64,000 nt of DNA, taken from Trebonia sp050013875 (lineage in GTDB: Bacteria > Actinomycetota > Actinomycetes > Streptosporangiales > Streptosporangiaceae). The stretch covers positions 1-64,000 of the forward strand of contig JBEKEK010000024.1 of the NCBI GenBank assembly GCA_050013875.1. The letters run 5' to 3'. Positions 13,967 to 22,395 of the stretch are shown piece after piece (the stretch's first letter is position 1; every line of letters starts with the position of its first letter). The translations under genes and the position numbers were made by a program. The notes beneath the pieces are model-generated. The model made no database searches and had not been told where the DNA came from. It saw only the letters and a list, made by a program, of their open reading frames with translations.

Positions 13967-16518
13967 GCACGGCGGTAACGGAACGGCCGACCCGCAGACC
14001 GGCAAACGGCGGCGCGCCCGCCCGCCGTGCGGTCATCCGCTGGGCGCTACGGCTGCTGCGCCACGAATGGCGCCAGCAGCTCCTCATCCTCGCGCTGATC
14101 ACGGTCGCGGTGGCCGCCACCGTGGTCGCGTCCACCGTCGCGACCGACACGCCGGCCCCGATCGCCGGGGTGCTCGGCAACGCGCAGGACGCCGCTTCGA
14201 TCTCCGGCACGCCCGCGACGATCAACGCCGGGATACAGCGGATCGAGCGCCTGTACGGCCGGGCCGACGTGATCGAGAACGAGACCGCCCCGGTCCCCGG
14301 TACCCAGAACACGTTCGACCTGCGGGCGCAGAACCCCCGCGGGCCGTTCGGCGGGCCGCTGCTGAGCCTGGTCAGCGGCCAGTACCCGGCCACCGCGAAC
14401 GAGATAGCGGTCACCGGCAGCGTCGCCGCCGACTTCCATTTGCAGGTCGGCAGCAGCTGGACGGTCGCCGGCCGGACCTGGAAAGTGACCGGCATCGTCG
14501 CCAACCCGCAGAGCCTGCTGGACGAATTCGCCCTGGTCATTCCCGGTCAGGTCACGAATCCGAGCGACGCCACGGTGCTGTTCGACGCGCCGGGAACGGC
14601 GAGCGCCGTCGACAAGGCGACGAACCTGAACGTCACCACCGCGGCGAATGTGGCCAACACCAACGAGATCAACCCCGAGACGATCTCGGTCGCCGCGGCC
14701 GTCCTCGGCATGCTGCTGATCGCGCTGGTGGGCATCGGCGGCTTCACCGTCCTCGCGCAGCGCAGGCTGCGGGCCATCGGGATGCTCGCCGCCCAGGGGG
14801 CCACCCAGCGCAACATCAGGCTCGTCATCCGGGCCAACGGCGCCGCCACCGGCGTGGCCGGCGCGGTGGCGGGGCTGGCGCTCGGCTTCCTTGCCTGGCT
14901 CGCCTACCGGCCGCAGGCGGAGAACAGCGCGCATCATCTGATCGGAGTGTTCCAGATGCCGTGGACGGTCATCGCCATCTCGATGGTGCTCGCGGTCATC
15001 GCGACCTACTTCGCCGCCTCCCGGCCCGCCAAGGCGATCGCGAGAACCCCGATCGTGGCGGCGCTGGCCGGGCGCCCGCCCGCGCCGAGGAGGACGCGCC
15101 ACCTGGCGGTCCCGGTCGGCATCTGCTTCCTCATCGGCGCGTTCCTCCTGCTCGGCGCGGCCGGCGCGGGGGCCGGGGGCGGCGGGAACCAGAACAACGG
15201 GATGCTGGAGCTCGTCGTCGGTTTCGTCGCGCTGGCGGTCGCCATCGTGCTGCTCGCCCCGGCGCTGCTCGGGGTGGTCGCCGCGGCCGGGCAGCACGCT
15301 CCCATCGCGACCAGGCTGGCCCTGCGCGACCTGGCCAGGTACCGGGCGCGGTCCGGCCCGGCGCTGGCGGCGATCAGCCTGAGCACGCTGATCGCGGTCC
15401 TCATCTGCGTGGCCAGCGCCGCCCGGTTCGGCAACGTCCTCGACTACGCGGGCCCCAACCTCACCTCGACTCAGCTCATCGTCTACGCGCCGGTCGGGAA
15501 CATACCGCAGGGCCAGGGTAACAACCCGGGGCCAAGCGGCCCGACGGCCGCGCAGATGGCGGCCGGGGTGAAGACCGCCAACGAAATCGCCGCCGATCTC
15601 GGCACCACCAGCATGATCGCGCTGGAAACGAGCAACGCGGGCCTCCAGCACGCGGCGCCCGGCCGCTCCTGGTCCGGCCAGATCTACGTGGCCACCCCGC
15701 AGTTGCTCAAGGCGTTCGGCATCAGCCCGAGCGAGGTCAACCCGGACGCCGACTTCCTCACGATGCGGCCGGGCCTGTCCACGACGAGCCTGATGCAGCT
15801 CACCTACGGCGACTACAACGCCGACAACTACGGCCGCTCCGGCGGGCCCAACGGCAACACCTCGTGGCCCTGCCCGGCGGGCTCCTGCATCGCCAACCCG
15901 CCGATCCAGGAGATCAGCCAGCTGCCGTCCGGCACCTCGGCGCCGAACACGGTGGTCACCGAGCACGCGATCACCACCCTGCACCTGCAGCGTTCGGTCC
16001 AGCCCAACGGCTGGCTGATCACGGTGCCCGGCGGCCTCACCCCCGCCCAGATCACCACCGCCCAGCAGCTCGCGGCCGCGGCACCAGGCAACATGAGCGT
16101 CGAGACCCGCAACAGCATCCCGTCGCTGACGCAGATCATCGACGCCGCCACGATCTTCGGGCTGGTGCTCGCACTGGGCATCCTCGGCCTGAGCGTCGGC
16201 CTGGTGCGCAGCGAGGCGGGGCGCGACCTGCGCACCCTGGCGGCGACCGGGGCGAGCGGCGCCACCCGCCGGACGATCACGGCGGCGACCGCGGGCGCAC
16301 TCGGCCTCACCGGGGCTGTGGTCGGGATCATCGGCGGCTACCTGGCGGCGATCGGCTTCTTCCGGAGCAATTCGCTCGACGGCCTGTCGTCGCTGACCAG
16401 CATCCCGGTGACCAACCTGCTGGTGATCCTGGTCGGCATGCCGCTGGCGGCGACCGTCCTCGGCTGGCTGCTGGCCGGCCGTGACCCGGCTGGCCTGGGC
16501 CGCCAGCCACTCGAATAA
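13963..16518 (+). CDS. FtsX-family ABC transporter permease
   Basis: An 851-residue permease with the duplicated FtsX architecture. There is one membrane helix near residue 35, then a large extracytoplasmic domain to about 240. Three helices follow around 245-360 (VLGMLLIALVGIGGFTV, then RRLRAIGMLAAQGATQRNIR), then a second set starting near 385 with another external domain (about 500-720) and three C-terminal helices. The cytoplasmic loops LRTLAATGASGATRR and IGMLAAQGATQRN are the FtsX hallmark. With the upstream ATPase and PadR gene it forms a three-gene operon, probably for antimicrobial resistance or lipoprotein/peptide handling. Confidence 0.92.
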   Translation: MSTAVTERPTRRPANGGAPARRAVIRWALRLLRHEWRQQLLILALITVAVAATVVASTVATDTPAPIAGVLGNAQDAASISGTPATINAGIQRIERLYGRADVIENETAPVPGTQNTFDLRAQNPRGPFGGPLLSLVSGQYPATANEIAVTGSVAADFHLQVGSSWTVAGRTWKVTGIVANPQSLLDEFALVIPGQVTNPSDATVLFDAPGTASAVDKATNLNVTTAANVANTNEINPETISVAAAVLGMLLIALVGIGGFTVLAQRRLRAIGMLAAQGATQRNIRLVIRANGAATGVAGAVAGLALGFLAWLAYRPQAENSAHHLIGVFQMPWTVIAISMVLAVIATYFAASRPAKAIARTPIVAALAGRPPAPRRTRHLAVPVGICFLIGAFLLLGAAGAGAGGGGNQNNGMLELVVGFVALAVAIVLLAPALLGVVAAAGQHAPIATRLALRDLARYRARSGPALAAISLSTLIAVLICVASAARFGNVLDYAGPNLTSTQLIVYAPVGNIPQGQGNNPGPSGPTAAQMAAGVKTANEIAADLGTTSMIALETSNAGLQHAAPGRSWSGQIYVATPQLLKAFGISPSEVNPDADFLTMRPGLSTTSLMQLTYGDYNADNYGRSGGPNGNTSWPCPAGSCIANPPIQEISQLPSGTSAPNTVVTEHAITTLHLQRSVQPNGWLITVPGGLTPAQITTAQQLAAAAPGNMSVETRNSIPSLTQIIDAATIFGLVLALGILGLSVGLVRSEAGRDLRTLAATGASGATRRTITAATAGALGLTGAVVGIIGGYLAAIGFFRSNSLDGLSSLTSIPVTNLLVILVGMPLAATVLGWLLAGRDPAGLGRQPLE

Positions 16519-16535
16519 CGGGTAGGCGGGGGCTG

Positions 16536-16607
16536 GGAGGCGAAGCCACGCGTGCGTTCCGGAAGATCAAGATCTTTCATCCCGAACGGACCCGTCGCTT
16601 CGCCTCC
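16536..16607. terminator. Bidirectional terminator candidate between convergent ABC operons
   Basis: GGAGGCGAAGC (16536-16546) pairs perfectly with GCTTCGCCTCC (16597-16607). A second hairpin, AAGATC-aa-GATCTT (16563-16576), sits in the loop. It lies in the 124-base gap between two converging stop codons (16518 and 16643). There is no long T-run, as is common in actinomycetes. Confidence 0.6.
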
Positions 16608-16642
16608 GACCGCCCGCTCGACGCCGCCGCGGCCCGGCCTGT

Positions 16643-17755
16643 TCAGGCGGCGCGGCGGTCCAGCCACCAGAGGCAGAACCCGGCCAGGGCGAGCGCGAGG
16701 GCCAGGAAGAGCCCGGTCTCGATCAACTGGAGCGGCCAGTAGTGGCTGGCGGGCAGGTAGCTGACCGCCTCCCGGATGCCGTGGCTGGCCAGGCAGCGAT
16801 CTACGCCGCTTTGGAACGTGCTGTGCGGTGTCGCCGTTGGTGGTCCTGGGGCCGGGTTGCAAGCGGCGGGCAGCGCGGCGGCCGGCCGGCCGGCGGCGTT
16901 GACGGCTTCGCTGGAAATGATCCAGGCGCCGGGCTGTCCTGGGACAGCGCTGGCGGTGAGCGTGCTGGGGCCGCTGAAGTCGCTCAAGGCCGCGTTGGTG
17001 GAAGCGATCGAGGCGATCGTCTGGTCGGCCGGCATCAGGTGCGGGCGGACCCACAGCGGCATGACGACCTGGACAGCGGCGAAGATGGCCAGCGTGAGCG
17101 CCATGGCCGGGACCGCGCGCCGGATGAGGAGGCCGGCCGTGACGCCGAGCGCGAAGCCGAACGCGGCGTAGCCGAGCGGGGCGATGCCGCCAGTGGCGAA
17201 GACCAGCGCGCTGAACCGGCTTCCGCTGAACACCGAGACGCTGGCGCCGAGGCCGGTGGCCCGGTTGACGGGAGCCGCCCACCAGGCCAGCAGGAGGCTG
17301 AACGCCTCGGCAACGGCCATCGCGGCCACCCCGGTCAGCGCGAGCTTGACCGTCAGCCAGCGGGTCCTGGTGACGCTCTGGTTCCAGGTCAGCCGGGCCG
17401 TCCCGGTCTCCAGTTCACGGGCGATCAGCGGGGCCCCCCAGAAGGCGCCGGTGATCACCGGCGCGATGAGGATGAGCAGGACGCCGAGCGCGTAGACGAA
17501 GACGTAAAGATTGAAACCGTCGGGCAGCAGGTTGAAGCCCTGCGGTCCGCCGAACGGTGTGAGGTTGGACAGCTCGCTGAGGAAGTTGCCGGCCAGCTCT
17601 GCGCAGCTGCCGCCCTGGCAGCCTGCGAACCCGCTGGTGGTGTACAGGCTGGCCAGGCGGGGCTCGGTGATTGTCAGCAGGATCGCGAAGGCCGCCAGCG
17701 CCGCGATCGCGGTGATGGCCTGGGCGCGGAACTGGCGCCAGGTCAGCCATATCAT
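16643..17755 (-). CDS. ABC-2 type transporter permease
   Basis: A 370-residue membrane subunit. It starts MIWLTWRQFRAQ, a common opening of actinobacterial permeases partnering YtrA-type regulators. It has about six membrane segments: residues ~16-35, 105-130, 155-180, 190-225, 230-250 and 340-360. An external loop near residues 260-330 contains two Cys residues. The stop-start overlap (ATGA) with the ATPase upstream makes it the last gene of the GntR-ATPase-permease operon. Substrate unknown; such systems often export lantibiotics or cell-wall drugs. Confidence 0.88.
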   Translation of the reverse strand: MIWLTWRQFRAQAITAIAALAAFAILLTITEPRLASLYTTSGFAGCQGGSCAELAGNFLSELSNLTPFGGPQGFNLLPDGFNLYVFVYALGVLLILIAPVITGAFWGAPLIARELETGTARLTWNQSVTRTRWLTVKLALTGVAAMAVAEAFSLLLAWWAAPVNRATGLGASVSVFSGSRFSALVFATGGIAPLGYAAFGFALGVTAGLLIRRAVPAMALTLAIFAAVQVVMPLWVRPHLMPADQTIASIASTNAALSDFSGPSTLTASAVPGQPGAWIISSEAVNAAGRPAAALPAACNPAPGPPTATPHSTFQSGVDRCLASHGIREAVSYLPASHYWPLQLIETGLFLALALALAGFCLWWLDRRAA

Positions 17756-18645
17756 GTCAGCGCCTCCAGGTGGCGGTTGCGGTGACCGCGTCCGGCGGCC
17801 TGCTTCATGTAGGCGAGCACCAGGTCCTCCAGGCCCACCTCGGACACCGTCCAGGCCGGGTCAAGGACCGCGCCGTCGGCCCGTACCAGCAGCGTGCTCT
17901 GCCGGTCGGTGTGGCTGGCGGAGACGACGTGGATCCCGGCAGGCAAGGTGTCCTCGTCGCGGCGCGGGCCGGACAGCACGCGATGGGCGGCCAGCAGTTC
18001 GTCGACCGGCCCGGCGATCCGCACCCGTGAGTCGGCCAGCACGACCAGGTAGTCGCAGACGCGTTCCAGGTCGCTGATCAGATGCGAGGACAGCACGATG
18101 CTGACCTGCTCCTGGGCCACGGTTTCCATCAGGTCCCCGAGGAACTCGCGGCGGGCAAGCGGGTCGAGGCTGGCCACCGGCTCGTCCAGGATCAGCAGTT
18201 CCGGGCGCTTGCCGAGAGCGAGGGTCAGCGCCAGCTGCGCTCGCTGGCCGCCGGACAGTTTCCCGGCCTTGCGTCCCGGGTCCAGGCCGAGCTGGTCAAT
18301 CCGGCGGCGCGCCAGCGGATCGTCCCAGCCGGGGTTGAGGTGCGCACCAAGCTTCAGATGGTCGGCAACCGACAGGCCGGCGTAGACCGGTGCGTCCTGC
18401 GCCAGGTAGCCGACCCGGGCCAGCTGCTCCGGGCCGGCCGCGGGCCGCCCGCCGAGCACCTCGATCGTGCCTGCGGTCGGCGCCAGCATCCCGGTGGCGA
18501 GGTTCAGCAGGGTCGTCTTGCCTGCCCCGTTCAGCCCCACCAGGCCGGCCACGTGCCCGGCCGGGATGGACAGCGTGCAGTCGGTCAGCGCCCACTGCTT
18601 GCGGTAGCGCTTGCCGAGCCCCTCGGCTTCGATGACGGCGGTCAC
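17752..18645 (-). CDS. ABC transporter ATP-binding protein
   Basis: A 297-residue ATPase. Walker A GLNGAGKTT, Q-loop YLAQDAPVYAGL, signature LSGGQRAQLALTLALG, Walker B LLILDEPVASLD and the H-loop VLSSHL are intact. The tail of about 80 residues (PRRDEDTLPAGIHVVSASH) is a small regulatory extension seen in related CcmA-type proteins. It overlaps both neighbours by four bases: the GntR gene before it and the permease after it. Confidence 0.93.
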   Translation of the reverse strand: MTAVIEAEGLGKRYRKQWALTDCTLSIPAGHVAGLVGLNGAGKTTLLNLATGMLAPTAGTIEVLGGRPAAGPEQLARVGYLAQDAPVYAGLSVADHLKLGAHLNPGWDDPLARRRIDQLGLDPGRKAGKLSGGQRAQLALTLALGKRPELLILDEPVASLDPLARREFLGDLMETVAQEQVSIVLSSHLISDLERVCDYLVVLADSRVRIAGPVDELLAAHRVLSGPRRDEDTLPAGIHVVSASHTDRQSTLLVRADGAVLDPAWTVSEVGLEDLVLAYMKQAAGRGHRNRHLEALT

Positions 18646-19034
18646 GCTATTTCCTCCTCGCTGGCGGACCGAAAAGTGCTGACGAACAGTGCCTCGATGG
18701 ACTCGTCGTCAAGCCCGGCGCGCCGGGCCTTGGCCAGCCAGCGCTGCAGCTCGCGGCGGAGCGGTACGTGCGCGGCCAGCGAGCCGCCGTCCAGCGTGCC
18801 GGTCACAAACGTCCCGATCCCCGGCCGGGCCGCCGCCAGTCCCTCGTATTCCAGCTCCCGGTAGGCCTTGAGCACCGTGTTGGGGTTGATCGCCAGGCCC
18901 GCCGCCACGTCCTTGACCTTGGGCAGCTGGTCACCCTTGCGCAGCAGGCCCAGCCGCAGCGCCTGCCTGACCTGGTGAATTAGCTGCAGGTAAGGCGCGA
19001 CGCCGGACCGGCCGTCCAGGTGGAACTCGATCAC
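18642..19034 (-). CDS. GntR-family regulator, YtrA subfamily
   Basis: A short 130-residue GntR protein with only the DNA-binding domain plus a small helical tail, which defines the YtrA subfamily. Seen: GVAPYLQLIHQVRQALRLG, KVKDVAAGLAINPNTVLKAYRELE (the HTH) and AARPGIGTFV (the wing). The start is GTG, with a GGGGGAGG ribosome site four bases upstream; no earlier in-frame start is sensible. YtrA proteins repress the ABC operon they head and respond to cell-wall antibiotics. Confidence 0.92.
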   Translation of the reverse strand: MIEFHLDGRSGVAPYLQLIHQVRQALRLGLLRKGDQLPKVKDVAAGLAINPNTVLKAYRELEYEGLAAARPGIGTFVTGTLDGGSLAAHVPLRRELQRWLAKARRAGLDDESIEALFVSTFRSASEEEIA

Positions 19035-19211
19035 GAGGCCTCCCCCTTTCTGGGTAGCCGCACTTTGTCTAGGTAACTAGCACTATAGCTACACGTCTTG
19101 CTACCGTGTCAAAGTAATGCGTCAATTGGCGGCGCGGTCGCGGTGGGGCCGTCAGGCGTCCCCCAAGGGCGGCCGGCGTGTGATGGCCGCGCTGCGGCGT
19201 TAGGCCGCAGG

Positions 19212-19266
19212 ACGGTATACCGTTGCTCGCTATACCGTGTTGCGCTATACCGTGGAACGGTATAGC
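19212..19266. promoter_or_regulatory. Operator array for downstream PadR gene
   Basis: ACGGTATACCGT (19212-19223) is a perfect 12-base palindrome. GCTATACCGT recurs at 19229-19238 and 19244-19253. The second copy pairs with ACGGTATAGC (19257-19266) across GGA, giving a perfect 10-base-arm palindrome. The array ends 41 bases before the PadR start and lies in the divergent gap with the GntR operon, so it could affect both. Confidence 0.65.
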
Positions 19267-19307
19267 GTGAGCCGGTACAACAGGACGGGCGACGCGCGGA
19301 GGACGGG

Positions 19308-19634
19308 ATGAGAGACGGGCTGGACCGGTGGGCCGACCCACCGCTGCTTGTGCTGGCGAGCCTGGCCGAAGAGCCCAGGCACGGGTACGCGATCACGCAG
19401 GACATCGCGGACACGATGGGGGTGCGGCTGTCGGCCGGCACCCTGTACGCGGTGATCTCGAGGCTGGAGTCGCGCGGGCTGATCCAGCCGCTGGAGTCCG
19501 ACGACCGGCGGCGCCCGTACCGGCTCACCGCGGCCGGGGCCCGCGAGCTGGCGGAGCAGTCGGAGCGGATGCACCAGGTTGCCTCGGTCGCGCAGCGGCG
19601 GCTGCGCGCCAACTTCGGCTGGGCCGGCGCATGA
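19308..19634 (+). CDS. PadR-family transcriptional regulator (short)
   Basis: A 108-residue single-domain PadR protein: LASLAEEPRHGYAITQDIA, then LSAGTLYAVISRLESRGLI as recognition and dimer helices, then RRRPYRLTAAGARELAEQ as the wing. It lacks the long C-terminal helix bundle of the other PadR in this window. The stop overlaps the following membrane-protein gene (ATGA). The strongly symmetric repeats just upstream are its probable autoregulatory sites. It diverges from the GntR-ABC operon. Confidence 0.92.
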   Translation: MRDGLDRWADPPLLVLASLAEEPRHGYAITQDIADTMGVRLSAGTLYAVISRLESRGLIQPLESDDRRRPYRLTAAGARELAEQSERMHQVASVAQRRLRANFGWAGA

Positions 19635-20575
19635 GTGCCCCTGAGCCGACCCGGGAGCGGGGAGCAGGCGTCGCGGCCCGGGCGGCGCTGAGCCTTTACC
19701 CGCCCGCGTGGCGGGCCCGTTACGGGGCTGAGGTCCTGGCGCTGCTTGACGATTCCGGTGGCGGCCTGCGGGCCACCGCCAGCCTGGCCTGGCATGCGGT
19801 TCCGGCCTGGGCCTGGCCGCCCCGGCACCTGCATGACGGCTCCGGGCGGATGCGGGCCAGCCTGGGCACGACCGGAATGGCGTGGGCCCTGCTGGCCGGC
19901 CTGGCGGCCGTCTTCGTGCAACTGGCACAGGCGCAGGGCTCTTCGCAGGGCCCGACGCTGGCACAGCACCCGTTCATCCAGTGGTCGTACTGGGCGTTCG
20001 ACGGCTGCCTCATTGTTTCCGTGCTTTCGGTGGCCGCTGGCGGGGTACCGCTGTGGCTGCTGATGTTCCGTACTGCCCAGCGACGGCGCGAGATGGCCTG
20101 GTTGCTGGCGCCGGTCGCCGTCCCGGTCGTTTATCTGGTGGCGGCCTTCGCGATCGCCAGCCTTACCGAGCGGGCCGGCCCGCTGGTCGTGCCGTCGCGG
20201 TCAGGGCCCGTCGCGGACCTGGCGAACGGCGGGGTCGGTCCCCGGTGGTTCCTGGCGCTGGTGGTTCTCGGGTTCGCCGCCGCCGCGCTTTCCGCGGCCG
20301 GGCCAGCGCTGGCCTTGCGCAGGCTCCACCCGGAGGGGCCGGCCGTCGTCCTCGCCGCCCGGGCCGCCGTCCTGGCAACGGTAACCATCGGCCTGGCCTG
20401 CGCGGCCAGCGTGGTCGCGGCGGTCGGCCTGTACCTGTGGGCACCGGCCTACGCCGGCTACCACGAGAGCTGGCAGCTCGCGATATACCTGCCAGCCGTA
20501 CTGCTGGCCTCCGCCGTCGCGGTCGTCAGTGCCGCGCGCGGCATCCGTGCCGCGCGTCCGTCCGCAGCGGCCTGA
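19631..20575 (+). CDS. Multi-pass membrane protein paired with PadR
   Basis: A 314-residue protein. The first 60 residues are soluble and contain LSLYPPAWRARYGAEVLALLDD, a motif seen at the start of many PadR-linked actinobacterial membrane proteins. About six hydrophobic helices follow (~80-98, 125-150, 165-185, 218-240, 255-285 and 290-308). ATG is chosen by its four-base overlap with the PadR stop; the longer open frame is out-of-frame padR sequence. Function unknown. The constant PadR neighbour suggests a sensor or accessory role in envelope stress. Confidence 0.8.
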   Translation: MSAPEPTRERGAGVAARAALSLYPPAWRARYGAEVLALLDDSGGGLRATASLAWHAVPAWAWPPRHLHDGSGRMRASLGTTGMAWALLAGLAAVFVQLAQAQGSSQGPTLAQHPFIQWSYWAFDGCLIVSVLSVAAGGVPLWLLMFRTAQRRREMAWLLAPVAVPVVYLVAAFAIASLTERAGPLVVPSRSGPVADLANGGVGPRWFLALVVLGFAAAALSAAGPALALRRLHPEGPAVVLAARAAVLATVTIGLACAASVVAAVGLYLWAPAYAGYHESWQLAIYLPAVLLASAVAVVSAARGIRAARPSAAA

Positions 20576-20606
20576 CCGCCGCCTGCTAACTCACGAGGAC
20601 CACACG

Positions 20607-20972
20607 ATGGAACAGACGATTGCGGTTACCGGGCTGCGGAAGCGTTTCCGGCGGAACCGGGGGCTGGACGCACCGGACGCGGGCGAGGCTCTGGTCAGTT
20701 TCCGCATCGCCACCGCCGTCAGGGACGCCGCGATCTCCGTCGCGATTGTGCTCGGCCTGCTGTACCTGTTCCCTCTGCTCGGCCCTTCCGTCAGCAGCCC
20801 GGGGTGGTACCGGCAGCTGCGGCAGATCGCGACGATGACGGCCGGGCCGGAAATCAGCGTTGGGCTGAAGAGCCTCCCCATCAGCCCCTGGGCCGGCCTT
20901 GGCGTGCTCGCCGCCTGGGCCGCCGCGGCGCTGCTGGCCGGCGTTCTGCTGCTCCGCTTCCGCGACGCGTGA
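20607..20972 (+). CDS. ATPase-permease deletion fusion (remnant of an ABC-2 drug exporter)
   Basis: A 121-residue protein made of two unrelated halves. Residues 1-20 (MEQTIAVTGLRKRF...) are the beginning of a daunorubicin-type ABC ATPase. From about residue 38 onward (VRDAAISVAIVLGLLYLFPLL... and LPISPWAGLGVLAAWAAAALL) the sequence is the final two membrane helices of an ABC-2 permease, ending RFRDA. Walker A, signature and Walker B are all missing. A single large in-frame deletion spanning the two genes explains it. It may be expressed as a small membrane protein or be a dead remnant. Confidence 0.75.
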   Translation: MEQTIAVTGLRKRFRRNRGLDAPDAGEALVSFRIATAVRDAAISVAIVLGLLYLFPLLGPSVSSPGWYRQLRQIATMTAGPEISVGLKSLPISPWAGLGVLAAWAAAALLAGVLLLRFRDA

Positions 20973-21040
20973 CCGGTTCCCGCGCGAAGTTATTCGCGGA
21001 ATCCGCGAACCTTTCCATCGCCGTGTGCAATAGAGAGGCG

Positions 21041-21601
21041 ATGGATGACGACGAGCTGATCACGCGCCTGGCGGGCGGTGACGACGCGGCCTTGCGCGAG
21101 CTGTTCGCCCGGCACGCGCCGCTGCTGGCCGTCCGGCTGCGCACCGTGCTGCCGCCGTCCGACGTCGAGGACGTCCTGCAGGAGACCTTCCTCGCCGCGT
21201 GGAAGGGCGCTGGGTCCTACCGGCCAGCAGAGAAGGCGGGCGGGTGGCTGTGGGGGATAGCCCGCCGCCAGGCCGCGCTTCTGCTGCGCAGAAGAGGCCC
21301 CGTGACCGCGGCCCTGCCCGACCTAGTCGGGCCCGTCACCGCCGGCCTTCCCGGGTCCTGCTTCCCGGCCGATCCCGCCCAGTCCGTCAGCGCCGCGTCC
21401 GAGCTCGCATCGGCCGTCGGTGCCCTCAGCCCCGCCGACCGCGCGGTATGGCAGCTCATGTACGTCGAAGACCGGCCGGTCGCCGAGGTGGCGAGGCTGA
21501 CCGGCGTCCCCGCGGGCACGGTGAAGAGCCGCGCGCACCGTGCCCGCCGCCTGCTGCGCAGCGCTCTTAGAGGCTCGGCGCTCGGAGGGGGACTCGGATG
21601 A
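21041..21601 (+). CDS. ECF-type RNA polymerase sigma factor
   Basis: A 186-residue ECF sigma factor. Region 2 shows DVEDVLQETFLAAWKGAGSY and GGWLWGIARRQAALLLRR. Region 4 shows LSPADRAVWQLMYVEDRPVAEVARLTGVPAGTVKSRAHRARRLL. ATG at 21041 follows a weak AGAGAGG site and gives a normal-length protein; the open frame extends upstream without sigma similarity. It overlaps the next membrane-protein gene by four bases and heads an operon that ends in an ABC transporter, so it probably drives that operon. Confidence 0.9.
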   Translation: MDDDELITRLAGGDDAALRELFARHAPLLAVRLRTVLPPSDVEDVLQETFLAAWKGAGSYRPAEKAGGWLWGIARRQAALLLRRRGPVTAALPDLVGPVTAGLPGSCFPADPAQSVSAASELASAVGALSPADRAVWQLMYVEDRPVAEVARLTGVPAGTVKSRAHRARRLLRSALRGSALGGGLG

Positions 21602-22395
21602 ACGACGACGCTGACCGCGGCGGTGCCGGCCGGAATGACAACGCTGGGATGCCGGCCGTCGACGTGAGTGACATCGACCTGGGGCGGGTCTGGACGGGCG
21701 TGGCCGCCGAGGTGTGGCGGCGGCACCCTGGCCCGGCCGAGCGCCTCGCGGCGCGGTTGCTGCGCTCGCCCGGCCTTGCCCGCGCGCTGCTGACCACCCC
21801 GTCGCTGCTGCTGCCGTGGCTGATCTCGACCGTCGTCATCTTCGGGGTCGGCGGGGTGATCAACCTGACCGGCGGGGAGCCGCTGGTCTGGCTGCTGGCC
21901 CCCGGCATCGCCGCGATCGGCATCGCCTACGCCTACGGCCCCGGCGTCGACCCGGCCTGGGAACTGGCCGGCAGCATGGCCGTCAGCGACCGGATGGTGC
22001 TGCTGGTCCGCGCCGTCGCGGTGTTCGCCGTCAACGCGTGCCTGGGCCTGGTGGTCAGCGGTATCACCTACTGGGCGACCGCGCACGGCCTGCACGGCGC
22101 CGGCGGGCACGCCACCGCGGCCGCGGCCGCGGCCGTCACGTTCGCCTGGCTGATTCCGATGACCGCGGTCTGCGCCCTGACCCTCGCGGTCGCGGTCGTC
22201 GCCCGGTCGGCCAGCGCCGGCGCACTCACCGGGGTGCTCGCCTGGGGGGCCGCCGTGCTCGCGAGCCGGGTCTCGGCCGGGGCGTTCACCGCCGCCGTGA
22301 CCGACACCGCGACCTACCTTCCGTACCTCGTCGTCGCCGCCTGCGCGACCGCCGTCATCGAATACGCAACCCGGACCCAGAGAAGGACACAGTGA
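21598..22395 (+). CDS. Membrane protein between ECF sigma factor and ABC ATPase
   Basis: A 265-residue protein with a soluble N-terminus of about 75 residues. Six hydrophobic helices follow (~80-100, 103-120, 138-160, 175-205, 208-235, 240-255). A tightly overlapping position directly after a sigma gene is where an anti-sigma factor usually lies, but I see no zinc-binding HxxxCxxC motif. The topology also resembles an ABC-2 permease, matching the ATPase that follows with a four-base overlap. Both roles are possible; no family is recognised with certainty. Confidence 0.75.
   Translation: MNDDADRGGAGRNDNAGMPAVDVSDIDLGRVWTGVAAEVWRRHPGPAERLAARLLRSPGLARALLTTPSLLLPWLISTVVIFGVGGVINLTGGEPLVWLLAPGIAAIGIAYAYGPGVDPAWELAGSMAVSDRMVLLVRAVAVFAVNACLGLVVSGITYWATAHGLHGAGGHATAAAAAAVTFAWLIPMTAVCALTLAVAVVARSASAGALTGVLAWGAAVLASRVSAGAFTAAVTDTATYLPYLVVAACATAVIEYATRTQRRTQ

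Noticed and set aside
14047..15984. A 645-codon minus-strand open frame
   Set aside because: Antisense shadow of the FtsX-type permease, whose membrane topology and operon context are clear.
21598..22395. Classic zinc-binding anti-sigma factor
   Set aside because: Position fits, but no HxxxCxxC motif and six membrane helices; left as an unassigned membrane protein.
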